Source of the DNA: Monomorium pharaonis
Taxonomy: Eukaryota; Arthropoda; Insecta; Hymenoptera; Formicidae
Assembly: GCF_013373865.1 (NCBI RefSeq)
Contig: NC_050476.1
Coordinates: 3,890,501 to 3,954,500 of the forward strand
DNA length: 64,000 bases
Reading direction: 5' to 3'
The notes beneath the pieces were generated by a model. That model made no database searches. It saw only the letters and a program-made list of their open reading frames with translations, and was not told the origin of the DNA. Every line of letters begins with the position of its first letter. The stretch's first letter is position 1. The position numbers and the translations under genes are program-made. Positions 14,032 to 26,452 of this stretch are shown one piece after another.

Positions 14032-16262
14032 GCACGCGCGCACGCGTGGGCTTTGTTCCAATAGATCACCCTAATTACAGTACAGGTTGTCCAAATTACA
14101 TTTTTATTTCCCGACTAACTTCTCAATTGGCCACGGACATTTGTCTTTTTGTTTCCCGCGTCGCTCGAAACGTAAGCACGTAATCGTACGATCTCGCGCG
14201 TACAGCCAGCTCCGCCAATCATCGTCGCGGATTCACCTAGGAATTTTCAATTTTCGAGACGAAGGATAGGTGTTATTTCGCTGGCGGGAAAACCGCCGAT
14301 TTAAAGGGACGCGTGCAAGTGTACGGGATTTCACACCGCGTGCGCGTAATCATAGCTCGCGGCGCGAAGCTACCGGCGACGATGATATACGCGGCATCCG
14401 CACGTCCGACCTCCTTCTCGGGTTCGCTAGCTGTATCCTAGCCGACCCGCTTTTGCTAATAAGGAACGCTGAAGGAAAGGTGACTGACGGCGTCAAGCTC
14501 CCCCGGTTCAGAGTTCAAATGAGAAAACTCCAATCTCCGCGCCGTCGGACGCCGCCGCCGCTTCGATCGCCTTTATAATACGTTTTCTTTCGCGTTGACG
14601 AGAAACGAGAAACTCTTGTCCGCGAGGTATTTGAAAATTGTTGGATTTTGACGTATTCGCGTACACCGATCCTTCCGTTAAACAATAACCGTTAGTTTTC
14701 TGATTTACGGTTCACCACCGCTTACACGTCGCTTCATTTCACATTAAACATATAATCCAAAGTGACGAATTATATATACCTTATGATAGAATATTGCGTT
14801 GCTTCGGCTCAATCACCAGGTAACGCGAAATTTACGACTAGACTTTCACGTTTGAAATTTATTAACAAACGTTAGCAACGCACTCGTGTAATGGCGGGGC
14901 GATTAAGATTCCGATATGAGCGTTTTTACGCCTACGTGCTACCGGCCGTACGGGGCCGCCGCGCCGTCGTGACTGAAACATCCATCGTTGTGTTTCCGCG
15001 TGATTCGCTATGACGGTAGTGCGCCCGGTTGCGGATGGGTTATTTCCACGAATCGACCGGCGAATTCTCAATCTTCAGCAACGGAGGGTACTAGTTTCCT
15101 CGGGGAAACCGCTGATTTGCGGTGGCTGTAAATCGATGTTGCTTTAATACTCGGTGCTGTAAAGCACCACCTCGAGGGAGGAGGACGAGGGCGGATAATA
15201 GGAAGCTTCTGCGGCTTTCGAAAAACGACCGTCTCACCGCCGCAATTTAATAACGGGATCCGCCGCTAAAGTGTAACGCGGGGAATTAATATTTTCCGCG
15301 AGCGCGGGCGATTATTATTTAGCGCGCCGTCTCAAAAGGATGAGGAAACTCGACGCTCCGTCGCTCGATAGGATTCAGCCGAATCGCGGGGCAACAACAA
15401 AATGGTATTCGAGTGTGTTTCAGGCGCGTTATCTAAATGGCACGGCACGGGAGATACGGCACGTAGCACTTAGTTCGCAGAAGGAGGAACGGAGTTGCAT
15501 ACGCAGCCCGGGAGACGCGCGCACACCCGCAGAATTTGCCGCACGAGTTCTTCGAATGACGCGGCCGGTCGCTCGCCGCACAATGACGCATTTAGATCCA
15601 CCTACCGAGCATATTCCCCCCGACGATACGATGACGAATAGGCAAATAGGAGTTTCTAAGTAACCCGGCGGCGGCGGCGGTGCAACCGCTTGGTACCGAG
15701 CCAACATTCGCCATTCATTAAGATCGCTCGCAGCCTCGACGTTGACGTTGACTCTGACATATCGGACGTAATAATCGAGCAAAAAACTAATATCGAGTCT
15801 GTCGCTCGAGCTCGATGTGAAACCTGATGCCTCTATAAAGATATCGATTGTACTCTACTGGCTTATCGTAGGAAAGAAAAAACTGGGCGAAATGTTGTCA
15901 CAGCTGTTGTCACGGATATCGCTGTTTCGTCGCGACAAAGTTAAACAAGGTAGCAACAAATCAATGCCATAGGAAAAAAAAGGGCAGTTTCTCTACGAAA
16001 AAAAGTAGGCACGCTTTGTATGAGATCGACTTCTTTACGATAGCGAAGTCATTCGCATTTCGTACCTGACTTTTTGCGGCGTTCATAAATACTGCGGAAG
16101 CAAAAAGCGTGTTTTCGAACTTCGAAGGATAGATAGAGAGAGGAAAAAAAAACGAAAGACGAGGCGAGAGAGATGCAAGAAAATGCGGCAAAAAAAGAAG
16201 AACGACCTAATAGCACCAAAAGATTGTTATAGGTCCTTTGGAATTATCCATCACGATGATGA

Positions 16263-16330
<68 letters not shown>

Positions 16331-16352
16331 GAGGGAGGGAGAGAGAGAGAGA
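16263..16352 (+). repeat. Compound (GA)n-G11-(GGGA)n-(GA)n microsatellite
   Basis: About 58 bp of nearly pure GA repeat, then eleven G at 16321-16331, GAGGGAGGGA, and another GA run. It generates the Glu/Arg open frame on the plus strand and the poly Ser-Leu frame on the minus strand; neither is a gene. Confidence 0.95.
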
Positions 16353-16866
16353 AATAAAGAGAGACGGACAGAAAAGAAGCGGAGAGTTCAATAATCTAGG
16401 AGCGCAGATCTCGTTGCTGGCATTGAAGTCTCCAATGGCGACGCAGTGTGAATTCTCGTCGACGGCTCCGCTCGGAAAACGGGAAGCGTGCGTGCGAGGA
16501 GAGATGCGTGCGCGCGTTTTAACTTCGCACCACCGCATAACTCGAGGAGAGATCTCGAGGCTGCCTATCTCGCGCAGCGATTTAAAAAACGGAGCACGAC
16601 AGACGCGCGGCGTGACTCTCGTAATGGACGCTGTCACCGTTTGCGCAACGCGCACGTATTCGTCACTCTTTCTCTCTCTCTTTTTTTCCCCTCTTCCTCC
16701 TTCAACCTTTTAAAACTCCGTACGGCGGAGCGCAATCCTTTTTCGAGAGAGAAGCGTTCTCGAGAGGAGGCAGTAAACGTCGGGGGCTTACGCTTCGTCC
16801 GACGATAGTCGCCGCGATCATCGCGGAAGCAGATTTATGATAATCAAGGCGGCATCGGCCGTCTCC

Positions 16867-16906
<40 letters not shown>
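16867..16906 (+). repeat. (CT)n microsatellite, 20 units
   Basis: Pure CT tract, about 500 bp from the GA tract at 16263 and in the opposite strand sense. Confidence 0.95.
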
Positions 16907-16912
<6 letters not shown>

Positions 16913-18914
16913 CTCGCAGCAGCGTCCGCCGCACAGCCGACAGCTTTCTTAAAACGAATTTCGATTTCCCAATAAGAGGCCGAGATTTACGGCCTCCCGT
17001 TTTGCCCGGGCACCTTTTTTGCGCCTTGTCACGTATCCCGCCCCCTCCTCCTTTCCCCCGGGCCGCGCGCCCAGCTCGTCTTTTTTTCCCCCTGGGTCTG
17101 CGCGAAGGAGGTGCACGCTTTTTTACTGCCCCTTCGTACCGTTCCACGAGGAGCGGGAGGACGGGCCCTGACAGCGTCTCTCTCCTGCAACAAAATGGAT
17201 TTTCGCACGTACCCCGAGAGCTCGCTCGCTCGCTCGCGGCTGCTCGTCGTGATGCACGCGCGAACGCGTCAGAGATCAGGTAGACGCGTTCCCCAGGCCG
17301 AGGCCCTCGTGAGCGGAGAATAGAACACCCGATTTTGCGTTTCGCCCATCGGCAACCAGGCAACCTCGACACGATGGAACGGGAACGCTCCCGTTCCACT
17401 TGAGGTAGCGATCGAAAAGCGAGCGGTCAGAATAAATAAAAAATATCCTGCCCCTGGCAGGAGAGAGACAGAGAGAAAGAGATCGAGCGGCGGACGTAAA
17501 AGCAGCGCATCGGTGGTTTCGCAACCGGAGAGTTGGTTGGTAATCGAGAGTAATCGCGATCGAGGCAAGAAAACGGACGCGTCTCACTCGACAATTAAAG
17601 CGCGTGTACGATCGTGATTGTTTTAGATCGGACACGATACAAAAGAGGCTGCGGCCGAAACGACTCGACGTCAATCGACGTCATTAATTGCGATCGTTAA
17701 TCGTGGCGAGTCCAAGTCAGGAGGGAAATCGGACGGTTTCTTTCCGCGTTGCAAAAATGGTGGACGTCGCCCTCGTTAAGCGGCCGCGGGTTCGCGAGCG
17801 GCAAAAAATCTCTCGCGAATTATACACCGGGCGAGAAAGAAATCATCGGGGGTAACGAGGTACCCTCACGTATAAGGGCCCGCGCCTCCTTATACGGCGA
17901 GAGGAAAAAAAGAGAGAAAGAGAGAGAGAAAAAAAAAACATTACGAGATTGCGGCGGTTAACCTTACTGTGCAGTTACGCAAGCGAACGCGAGCGGGGGT
18001 CCATCCAGGTCTTCCTACAAAGTCGGTCGCGATATTGCACATGCATACAAATACTTATGTGCGCGGATGCATTTGCGATTCGTTGCACCTTTGCGCGCCG
18101 CCGCCAACTCTCGGTTGGACGAACGAGTCGTGTTCGCTCGTGGTTTCTTATCGATCAATTACCGCTAAGCAGGCAGCACGCCGCGTAAGATGTGTCGCAT
18201 TAGGAGAGACATTATTAGGCTCCTTTAAGGAATCTGGGATTAAGAGGAACCTACAAAATTCTTTTTTCGGGGAAGTTCGAGACGACGATCGTTCGCGAAT
18301 CGCTCGGAAGAATCCGAAAGACGTCGCTCGTGCAATAAAACTATCGAGGGATCGATAACCATCGATAACATCGAGATATCTTGGAAATTTTTCCGTTTTC
18401 ACGAAAACTCCCAACTTCCGCGCGCGGAAACATTTTCGAAAATATCCGACTTTCGACTCGGGGAACTTTCAATATCGAGAGAAGGAGATAAGTTCTCCGA
18501 CTTTTTCGGCAAAACAGAATTACCGCTCTTTCATCAATCGCGGAGATTGGTTACCACTACCGTTACACCGCCGAAAACTTTCCCGCGTCGATCTGCATCG
18601 GACGTTCCGCAGCTCGCAGCATCACGCTCGCGCGACCAACGTGGCAGCTGAGCGAACAGCCACCACAATATTGCGCCTGCCATAATCCCGGCGCAGTTTC
18701 TGACACGTCGCTTCCGCCTCTCTTTTTCTCCGCGATCGCCTGCAATTTGGACGTCACGAGGGAAACGCCACACGATCGAGGAGAGGAAAGAGAAGGGGGG
18801 AAGGGCTCGGCCAATTCGCCAGAGCGACGCATTAAAGTCGTACACACGCTGGCGCTGCTGCAATTTTGGCAGACCCGATACTACGCCCGGTGCGATAAAA
18901 GCTCGCCGGAAGTG

Positions 18915-18936
18915 GAGAGAGAGAGAGAGAGAGAGA
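18915..18936 (+). repeat. (GA)n microsatellite
   Basis: Eleven GA units in CpG-rich DNA about 1 kb from the ephrin exon donor. Confidence 0.9.
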
Positions 18937-19926
18937 ATGAGAGACCCGTGGGACGAGAGAGGACGGCTGTTATTCGAAACGACGACGATGACGACGACGG
19001 CGGCGATGCCGGTTCTGCCGTGAGAAATCGATTCGACCGGCAAAACGGCTCGCTTGCAAACACACCCTGGCGACTTTTAAACGTCTTGGCACGCGCGCTA
19101 AACGCCGATACGGTTTCTCTCCCTCCGCTCCAACTCGTTAACGACAAAAGGAAAGACCTGTCGTGACGTAGCGAGAAAAATGTCGCCAGGGGAAAAAGAC
19201 CTGTCGTGGGAGTTACGAAAATTTCGGGGCGTGCGATGCGAGTGAACGGAAGAGAGAAAGAGAGATAGAAAAGGGGCGACAAAGTAAAATCAAATTTTGG
19301 TCAAATCCGTTCGCACGAATGCGCAATGTTCTTTATGGAGACACGCGGATTATGAAACGAGACCTACATTCTCTCCCTCGCATATGCGTATAACGCTATC
19401 TGATCCCTTACCCAGTCTGCATTTAAAGTCGAGAACGAATGATCTCTCGCATTCGGAGCTAAATCCCCGATATAGGCTTTGATGTTTCGAGCGAAAGGGT
19501 GCGCCGGTCAGTGCAATTGTTAGGTTGCAATTCAGGGAGGGAATTCAATTCGCAGTATCCCATTTTATTATAGAAATTAACATTTCATTTTACAAAAGTT
19601 TTCCACGCACCGCAGAAAAGTAGCGGTTTTTCACCCTTCTCAATTAATTTCTCGTGATGTTAAATACGGTTCTGTAATTGGTTAATAATCTCTCAAGACA
19701 ATACTTAAAAAAGATAGCCTGAGATATAAGAATCCGACCCCGAGCAGGAGTTAATTATTAATTACTCCGTCGAGTTGTTCGCAATCGATCACATAAATTC
19801 CATTTTAAGAGATTCGTGCGCGAAATTTTCACACGGCGTTATTCGCAGACTCCGGGCGAGCGTTTACGTGATCGATCCGGCGCAAACGACGCGTGTGAGT
19901 CACAAGAAAGAACTCGGAGCACTTAC

Positions 19927-20045
19927 ATGGAATTGGTGGTGTTCCAGTACATGCTGATCGTCTTCGCGCAATTGCTCACAGTCGACAGTAGTACCGTTTG
20001 CAGGCACACTAGGAACACCAGGGTCACGAAGGACGTGGAAACCAT
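19927..20045 (-). CDS. Ephrin: Ephrin, first coding exon (signal peptide and start of mature protein); partial
   Basis: Ephrins are cell-surface ligands for Eph receptor tyrosine kinases, acting in axon guidance and tissue boundaries. This exon has 39 complete codons plus two bases. It starts at ATG (20043-20045) in a good context (TTACCATGG). A signal peptide follows: short N-region, a hydrophobic core VTLVFLVCLQTVLL, then a small-residue cleavage region before NCAKT. The mature start reads CAKTISMYWNTTNS, matching the beginning of the ephrin receptor-binding domain, where a YWN-type strand is characteristic. The exon ends ...AAT TCC AT followed by GTAAGT (19926-19921), a consensus donor in phase 2; read-through would stop at once (TAA). 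The next exon should restore an Ile codon and continue the domain. No such exon was found down to position 1. The frame is open for 99 codons upstream, but that part is low-complexity and looks like 5' UTR. Family assignment rests on about 14 residues plus exon architecture. Confidence 0.78.
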
Positions 20046-21730
20046 GGTAACAACGGCGGCGGACGACCGGCACCCGTCACTTAGGCACGGGCGCCCGTAC
20101 TCGGCCGACAACAACCACTGATCACCACCACCACGACAACCACCACAACCAGCAGCAACGAACACGAAGAAGCACAACGACCGCGAGGAGGTTGCACAGC
20201 ACCCGTTGCAGCACTCTCGCGTCGCAGTCGTCCACAACCACCTACTACCTCTTTCACCACCGTTGCACCTCCACATCCACACTCCACTTTGGCCTTTTGG
20301 TAGTGATCGCGGATCCTGTTGCGGTGGCACACGCGTTGGCACCTTCGTTCTTCGTTCCTCAACACCCTCCTGCCGTCGCTTAGGCGACGTCCGTCATCGC
20401 GAGTCCGACGGATCAGCGACGATGAGCCTCGACGGTCCTCGACGCGCTCGAAGGGGAATCACCGTGCCAGCGGATCTGTCGCGTCTCTCGGCAAATCGGA
20501 GCGATCACGCTCGAAACGCGTCTCTCGGCGCGCCGTTGTCGTTGGTGTTCGAACAAGTAGCGCCGGTCCCATGGAGCCAGCCCGGAGTAATCACGTCGGG
20601 AGCGCGATTCGATGGGCGGTTCATCGGTTCAGTTTTTTTTCCCCTTCGGACGAATGGGGGGTGGGGGAGGGGTGACTTGGCGTCGCGACGCGACGCGACA
20701 GACGACGTCTCCTCGCGAGACGACGAAAGCCGCACGTCCGTCGGCAGCAACGTCGATCCCAGTCAGCGATCAGCTCCGCATTCTTCCCCCCTCGGTGGAA
20801 GTCAGGAGAGAAAATGTGCGTTAGACCAGCGTGCTCGCGAGTCGTGTACTTTTCAAACGCACCGTCTTGTATCTCCACATATCCCTCCGTCGCGCGAGAC
20901 CGCGATCGCGTCGGTCTCTCGAGGTAACACACCAAGGCGAATCCTCGCCGTCGCGCACACTGTGGAAAGATCTCACGATATTATCCCTCTCGGGCACATA
21001 CACACGCACACACTCGCCAACAACACACTTCTCGTACTGCTGCCGTGTTAGGAATCGCACTTCTCCGAAGCCGAAGTGGCACTATTTCCCACGGAACACC
21101 AAGACGGGAATTTCGCCGAGTCCGGCGGAAGTCCGTCCAATTAACGATATCGTATCGTCTCGAAACCAGCCGACGGCGGCCGCCGCGGTCCCGCGACGAG
21201 CGCGAGTGCAGTTGGAATATGCACGCGGGCGAACGGCCGAGGGAGAGAGCCGCGATGCCTTCTCCGGCTCGTTGATGGACTTGAGCGTAACGGTCACCAC
21301 CCTGCACGGTGTCGCGGACGCGTCTGGCGGCCGAGAGCGTTCGTGTCGCGTCGGCAGCGGACAGACTCGGCTGGCGGCGGCCGAGGAGTGGGGATGCACC
21401 GAGCGCCGACGAGGCCCCCCGAAGTCGCCCGAAGTCGCGCGCGTCTCCCGTGCGCCACCACTGCCGTCGGCTTCACCCCTCTCCGAGGGCTCTGCGATTC
21501 TCGTTGATTCTCGCGAGACCGCGTCGTCGGCATTATGCCGCTCGCTCGCGAGACGTTTGCTTGGAATCGGTTCTTTCCCTCTTCGCCGCGTACAAGTGCG
21601 TTCGGCTCGTCGAAGTTGATGCAGACGAGACGTTGCGGTTACACGCTGACACACAATTTGTTTATTTTTTCTTTTTGTTTCGTGGACTGTGTCTCCGCGT
21701 CCTAACCGAGTAAAGACGCGCACGGAGAAA
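20046..21730 (-). promoter_or_regulatory. CpG-rich 5' UTR and presumed promoter region of ephrin
   Basis: Directly upstream of the ephrin start codon, this 1.7-kb stretch is strongly CpG-rich and ends abruptly where AT-rich DNA begins near 21735. Near the ATG, 20105-20170 is a CAC/CAA-rich track, reading as GTG/GTTG repeats in the sense of the gene, typical of a low-complexity 5' UTR. No TATA box at a convincing distance is visible and the transcription start cannot be fixed. Long overlapping open frames on both strands (up to about 280 codons) follow from the lack of TA-containing stops. A non-coding 5' exon may lie here. Confidence 0.4.
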
Positions 21731-21884
21731 AAAGGCAACAAAGCTTGTTATGCGAGTTTAATATTTACAAATAAGCGGATTTAAAGGTACAAGCAAAATA
21801 TCTGCTTAGTTAATGTCGAACTTGCATAGCTAAGCTATAACTTTGCTATATTAATCAATCAATTCTTCTGCTCTCTAAATCTTA

Positions 21885-22100
21885 ATCAGTGGATATTCAC
21901 TGATTCGCAGTGGCATACTTATAACTGTGATAATCGGTGAATATTCACTGTCTTTCAGTAATTTTCACTTGAGAATTAGTGTATAGTCACTGAAATATCA
22001 GTATATTTATTTCACTGATTGATAATCAGTAAATGATTATATGTATATCACTGAAAGTCAGTGTATTTCCACTGGTCTTGTCGAGTTTTCACTGATTGTG
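21885..22100. repeat. Array of alternating CAGTG / CACTG motifs
   Basis: Within about 215 bp of AT-rich DNA, the pentamers CAGTG and CACTG (or CAGT/CACT variants) recur at least twelve times in alternating orientation. Each pair forms a small palindrome with a 6-10 bp AT-rich centre (for example CAGTGGATATTCACTG at 21886-21901). There is no open frame of note. It may be a degraded element built of palindromes or a clustered protein-binding site. Confidence 0.7.
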
Positions 22101-24734
22101 ATTTAAAGAGTGGAGAAGCAAGTTGTTACGAGTATCACGTTTACTTTGAAATGTGCGAAATATGCTAGCAAATCTGCAGTGAGAATAAAAGTTTCGTTAA
22201 AACTCGAATAATTCCTGTTATCTTTTTAAGAATAAAAGAAACAAACGCGTTATGTTGTATACAACATTCCAAGGTGTCATACTTTCTTCCCAAAATGACA
22301 TTTTAGTTGTCCCTATCCCGACGCATTGACGTCAACTTTTTTTTTAATGATCTTTTCAGACAGTATAATACGTTGCGAAAAACCTGGCGTGAGTTTCGCA
22401 GATTTCTCGCAACTCAAAGAGTTTCGCTTCAATATCTTTTTTCGACTTATTGCTTCATCCAGACACGCGACTGACGCAGAGCAGATCAAACGAGCTCCAC
22501 CGTCACGTCGGCCGCTATTTCGGAGCACAAACGTCGCTCCGACGGCCGACGGTCTCTCTGAGGAAGGGGAGAGGAAGGAAACAGTGGAAAGAGGGCAGTT
22601 TGACACTCATTAAGAAAAGCAACCACCGTGATGAATTCGCTTCTGCGCGACGGTCGACAGCTCGCGTAAAACTCAGCAGGAATTTAATTTCGGCAGCGCG
22701 CGCGCTGATATTACCTACATCGCCGTCCCTTAAGCCTCATTACCGCCCTCCGAAATTTCCAGCCTCCGTCGGAATATAATCGTGGTGACTCGTAAGCCGC
22801 TAGAGAGCGAGGAAGGGCGATGATTTGCTCTTCTCGCGAGCTATGAATTAGCGTACGCGTGTCGCGAGATGACGCGACGCGCTCATCGCGTTTTCTTTTT
22901 CCCGTGCACCACGGGGCTTTTAAGAGCGAGAGTGCTTCCTTGACTTACGATGCCATTCGCCGGCTCGCATTTCCTGTTACGATCCCACGCGCGTCGCGTC
23001 CTCTCCTAATTCTGTCGCATCTTCTCGTTCCGCTTCCGAGAGAGAGAGAGAATCCCACTCCGGTAAAACCCTGCCGTCTAAACGTCGGATTATCCGGGAA
23101 ATGATGCCCTCCGACAAATCTAAAGTCGCTCGATAAACATTTAAAAAGAGATCTCTGTCGCTTATGTATCAGCATAATGTATATTTCAGCTAACAAAACA
23201 GCTTAGAATAAATTTCAGGGATATCAAACGAATTTTCCGTGTGTCTAAATTCATCGACTTAAAATCGTAACTTTCTCTTCAAAGTGACTTTGCGAGTTAA
23301 TGCATCTTGAATTTCTTTCACATTATTAGCTTAAAATTATAACGTAGAGTTTTGCGAGTTTTCCTTTAAGTACTTAAAGATAGATCGATCTACATAATGT
23401 TGACACTCCTCGCGTTTTCTTCGAGGACCGATGACCGTTAGAAAATTAAATACCTGACTAGCGATTCGATACCTGACTCACGACGTGACTTTGCGCGTGC
23501 ACACGAAACGTGCATCCGCAAATGCACTCGAGTACGTGGCGCCCTCAACGCGGAGAGGCGATCGTCGTCCTCCGTATTGCTCCTCTCTCGTGTGTGCAAC
23601 GATCTCCGGGGCATGCTCCCTCACGGAGATCTCGAAGAACCGGTATCTACCGGCCCACGGACAGTCATGTCGGTCATTAGTCGGACTAATGTAATGCTTC
23701 AAATTCTATCGGGACCCATGGCGCCGGGGACGTTTGCGCCCGGTCCTCCCACTAGAACGTCGAATCGTTAATATATACGATAGGAACGAGTCCGTATACC
23801 TGTTTTGCATTTTGTATTACGCTCTACTTCCCTCCTCTCTCTTCCACGTGCCTTTTTGTTTCATAATTAACGCGGTCATCGTCGAAACCCGAGATAAGGG
23901 ATGGTCCTCGTTAAGCCGGAATCGACGACGACCCACAGATTAATTTCCGCCGGTGCGAATGACAGCGATTTAGCAAACGAGAGCGGCACGCACACGCAAT
24001 ATTGCGACATGACATTTCATTGGTTTATCGCGAAACGTTTTAACAATGATTAGATAGAACGTGGATTACTCTCACGCAACGGGGTTTCCTTGAAAATTGC
24101 CGTTGCATTTATGCATACGGTGCACCGCCGGTTGATTTGTTAACAGTTCGTTTGTTAATTGAATAAATGACTATCATTAGACCACTCGCTTGTTGTATTA
24201 ATAATAGTGCGCTGTCGTTCGTGTAGTCGAAATAATAGCGGCAACAAACCGTGATAATTCGAGGAATGGAAACAAAACGGATACAGCGAGCGATTATTCA
24301 TTGAAGCGTTGATTTTTCTCTCCGGTCATGGACGATTAAACAGCCGTACCACCCATAAAACTTTGCTATGCCATTTGATTCTATAGCTTATGTATATCCT
24401 TCTTATATCTTTAACATTTCTTAAGGAGATTTAAACATGTCAAAAATTACGAAACAGTTTTGTGTAAAATTTGTACTCGAATTCATTTAAGACTACCGTT
24501 CATACGAAAGACATCGGAAATGATGAGCAATGTGTTTCCTAACATAACAACAAAAGAGAAACTAATAAAGAGAGGCAAAGCGAGGTAAATAAAAAAAAAA
24601 GAGCAACCTTTAGGGCCGGCTTTAATAAAGTTGAGTCACGCTTCGTACAGGGAGATTTTTAAATCGTCCTCAAACAAACCTGGTCCGGTCCTTGATCGTT
24701 GACCCGCGATCCGTTTGTTACACATCTTGTCCGA

Positions 24735-24755
24735 CTCTCTCTCTCTCTCTCTCTC
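24735..24755 (+). repeat. (CT)n microsatellite
   Basis: About ten CT units in intergenic DNA. Confidence 0.9.
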
Positions 24756-25061
24756 GTCTCGACGTCTCGCTTTCCCTCATCCGCATCTCTTTCTCCGTGT
24801 ACGAAGCAGCCTCGCATGAAAGCACGGCACAATGGAAGGTATTAAATGGATGTAAGGTAGTGGGTAAGCGGTAGTAAGTAAAGCTGACCAGAAACGTACA
24901 TATGCGCACGAGTGTCTCGCGAGTGCAACGCATCACGAAAATGAAAGTGCTTCGCAAATATTGGTCGCCGTCGACCTTATCGCCGTCGAAGAGAACCGAG
25001 AAAGGCAGAGCCGGGAAAAAGCCAAATCCTGTGTACATATTACCGGTTCGAGCACTTTTCA

Positions 25062-25100
25062 AAGAGAGAAAGAGAAAGAGAGAGAGAGAGAGAGAAAGAG
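25062..25100 (+). repeat. (GA)n microsatellite, imperfect
   Basis: GA repeat with AAAG interruptions, about 39 bp. Confidence 0.85.
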
Positions 25101-26399
25101 CTTTCCTCCCGTCTCGCGGACACTCTTCGAGTTCGATCGTCCGAGCGAGAAACCGCAGACGCATTCCGGAAGACAGGTGCGATTCCTTGGGAAACGGCAC
25201 GCCGCCGCCCTTGGAAAAGTTATGACAAGCGGTTACCTGAGTTGGTCCGGGAAAGCATCAACAAGCGCGCATCCTGGCATCTTGGCATATCTATCAGGCT
25301 GTCGTAATAAGTTTGTACGTCAGCTAGAGTCGTTCGTACCCTAATGGAAACGTCGTTTTACAATCATTATTCTTGAATTATGGATATTACGGGTGAGATC
25401 CTTCGCGTCTTATTGTGAACAGCGGCTTCCTTTCAGAAGTTTTCCTCCCGAGAGTCTATATTAATCGCCCGATTACTCGAAAACGAGCGCACGAACGTTT
25501 AAAGTGGGCAGGTGCGGGATTGTCGAAAACCTGCGAGGAGAGGAGAATGGCGTGCCTCTCGAATTTGTGTTCTCTCACGGGCAAGAATTACAGTCACAGG
25601 TAAAAGACAGGATGAGTCACGCTCGGGGAAGCTCGAGCGCGGCTCGATGATTACAGGAAACTCACCGTCGCGATCGTAGTCGAGGCACGTATAAAAGTGA
25701 CGATCGGAGAACACTTTTGATGTAATAGACTGATCCGAGAGATAACCGCGGAGGATAACAGTTTCTTTTCGTAACGCCTGTAGAAACGGCTGTTACGCGC
25801 GTTGACCGTAGATACAACTCCTAGATTGCTATCCCACTCGCTGATAGGTCGCTGATCCTGCGAAGCGATCCGCGCACGGAACGGATTATCATATGTTAAT
25901 AAGTCCCGGGAACCGTAAACCCGGCTACGCCTAATTTGCGAGGTAATCGCGATCTTTACTCGTACAATGCGAAATTCTCAACGGCCATCGATCATCATTA
26001 TTTATCGCCGTTCGCCAAATTCATATCGCGCGCGCGTATACACTCACACGTCGCGCCCCACGACGTGAGGGGGACGCGTGTGAGTCGGCGAGCGCGTACA
26101 CGCACTCTCACGCCGATCGGGGGCCCCAATCCATTTCGCTTCATTACGGCGCTCCTCTCGCACCGAGGATCCTCTTTTTCTTCTTCCTGACCCTACCTTG
26201 AACTATGATTGGACACGTTACATCGATCCTCGTCGATCCTGATTCCCGAGGCGTCTCGAAGCGCGCGGGTAAACGCTTCGCTGGGCCTCTTCTCACCTTC
26301 GTCAATCGCGCTGACGATATCGCCTCGTATCGGCCTGTGGCCTTTCCGCGAGCAAAATAGAAAGATACGAGGGGGAATGAGACGAGACGAGACGTGTCT

Positions 26400-26452
26400 T
26401 GGTCGGTCGGTCGGTCGGTTGGTCGGTCGGTCGATCAATCGATCGACCGACG
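26400..26452 (+). repeat. (GGTC)n tetranucleotide repeat running into a palindrome
   Basis: About eight GGTC units, then TCGATCAATCGATCGACCGAC. The end pairs with the repeat itself, giving a potential foldback. Confidence 0.85.

Larger units (their letters stand above)
1..19926 (-). other. Ephrin first coding intron (part); no exon detected
   Basis: This lies downstream of the ephrin exon-1 donor on the minus strand and extends past the left edge. No minus-strand open frame resembles the ephrin domain (a Cys-rich stretch of about 130 residues), and no other gene is supported on either strand. AT-rich stretches (for example 290-480, 2500-2750, 11620-11960, 13060-13740) alternate with CpG-rich stretches where open frames arise by chance. 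GA/CT and GGA repeats and one hairpin element are listed separately. Intron status is inferred from the donor site; nested genes without long exons cannot be excluded. Confidence 0.6.

Noticed and set aside
16183..16713. 176-codon plus frame and 134-codon minus frame
   Set aside because: Largely translation of the GA microsatellite plus random CpG-rich flank.
16818..17399. 193-codon minus-strand frame
   Set aside because: Arg/Gly/Lys-rich, includes a translated CT/GA repeat, no recognisable domain.
1..19920. Second ephrin exon
   Set aside because: No minus-strand frame carrying the expected receptor-binding-domain continuation was found, so it is presumed to lie left of the window.
20046..20342. 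N-terminal extension of the ephrin frame to an upstream start
   Set aside because: The upstream 99 residues are Gly/Cys/Arg-rich low complexity, whereas the ATG at 20045 has a good context and starts a canonical signal peptide.
20206..21619. Plus-strand open frames of 281 and 262 codons upstream of ephrin
   Set aside because: CpG-rich, stop-poor DNA with equally long frames on the other strand. Composition is Arg/Ser/Pro-rich, with no domain and no splice structure.
21082..21741. Minus-strand 219-codon frame
   Set aside because: Same CpG-rich block and opposite the plus-strand frames. Low-complexity Arg/Thr/Ser composition; more likely 5' UTR or promoter of ephrin.
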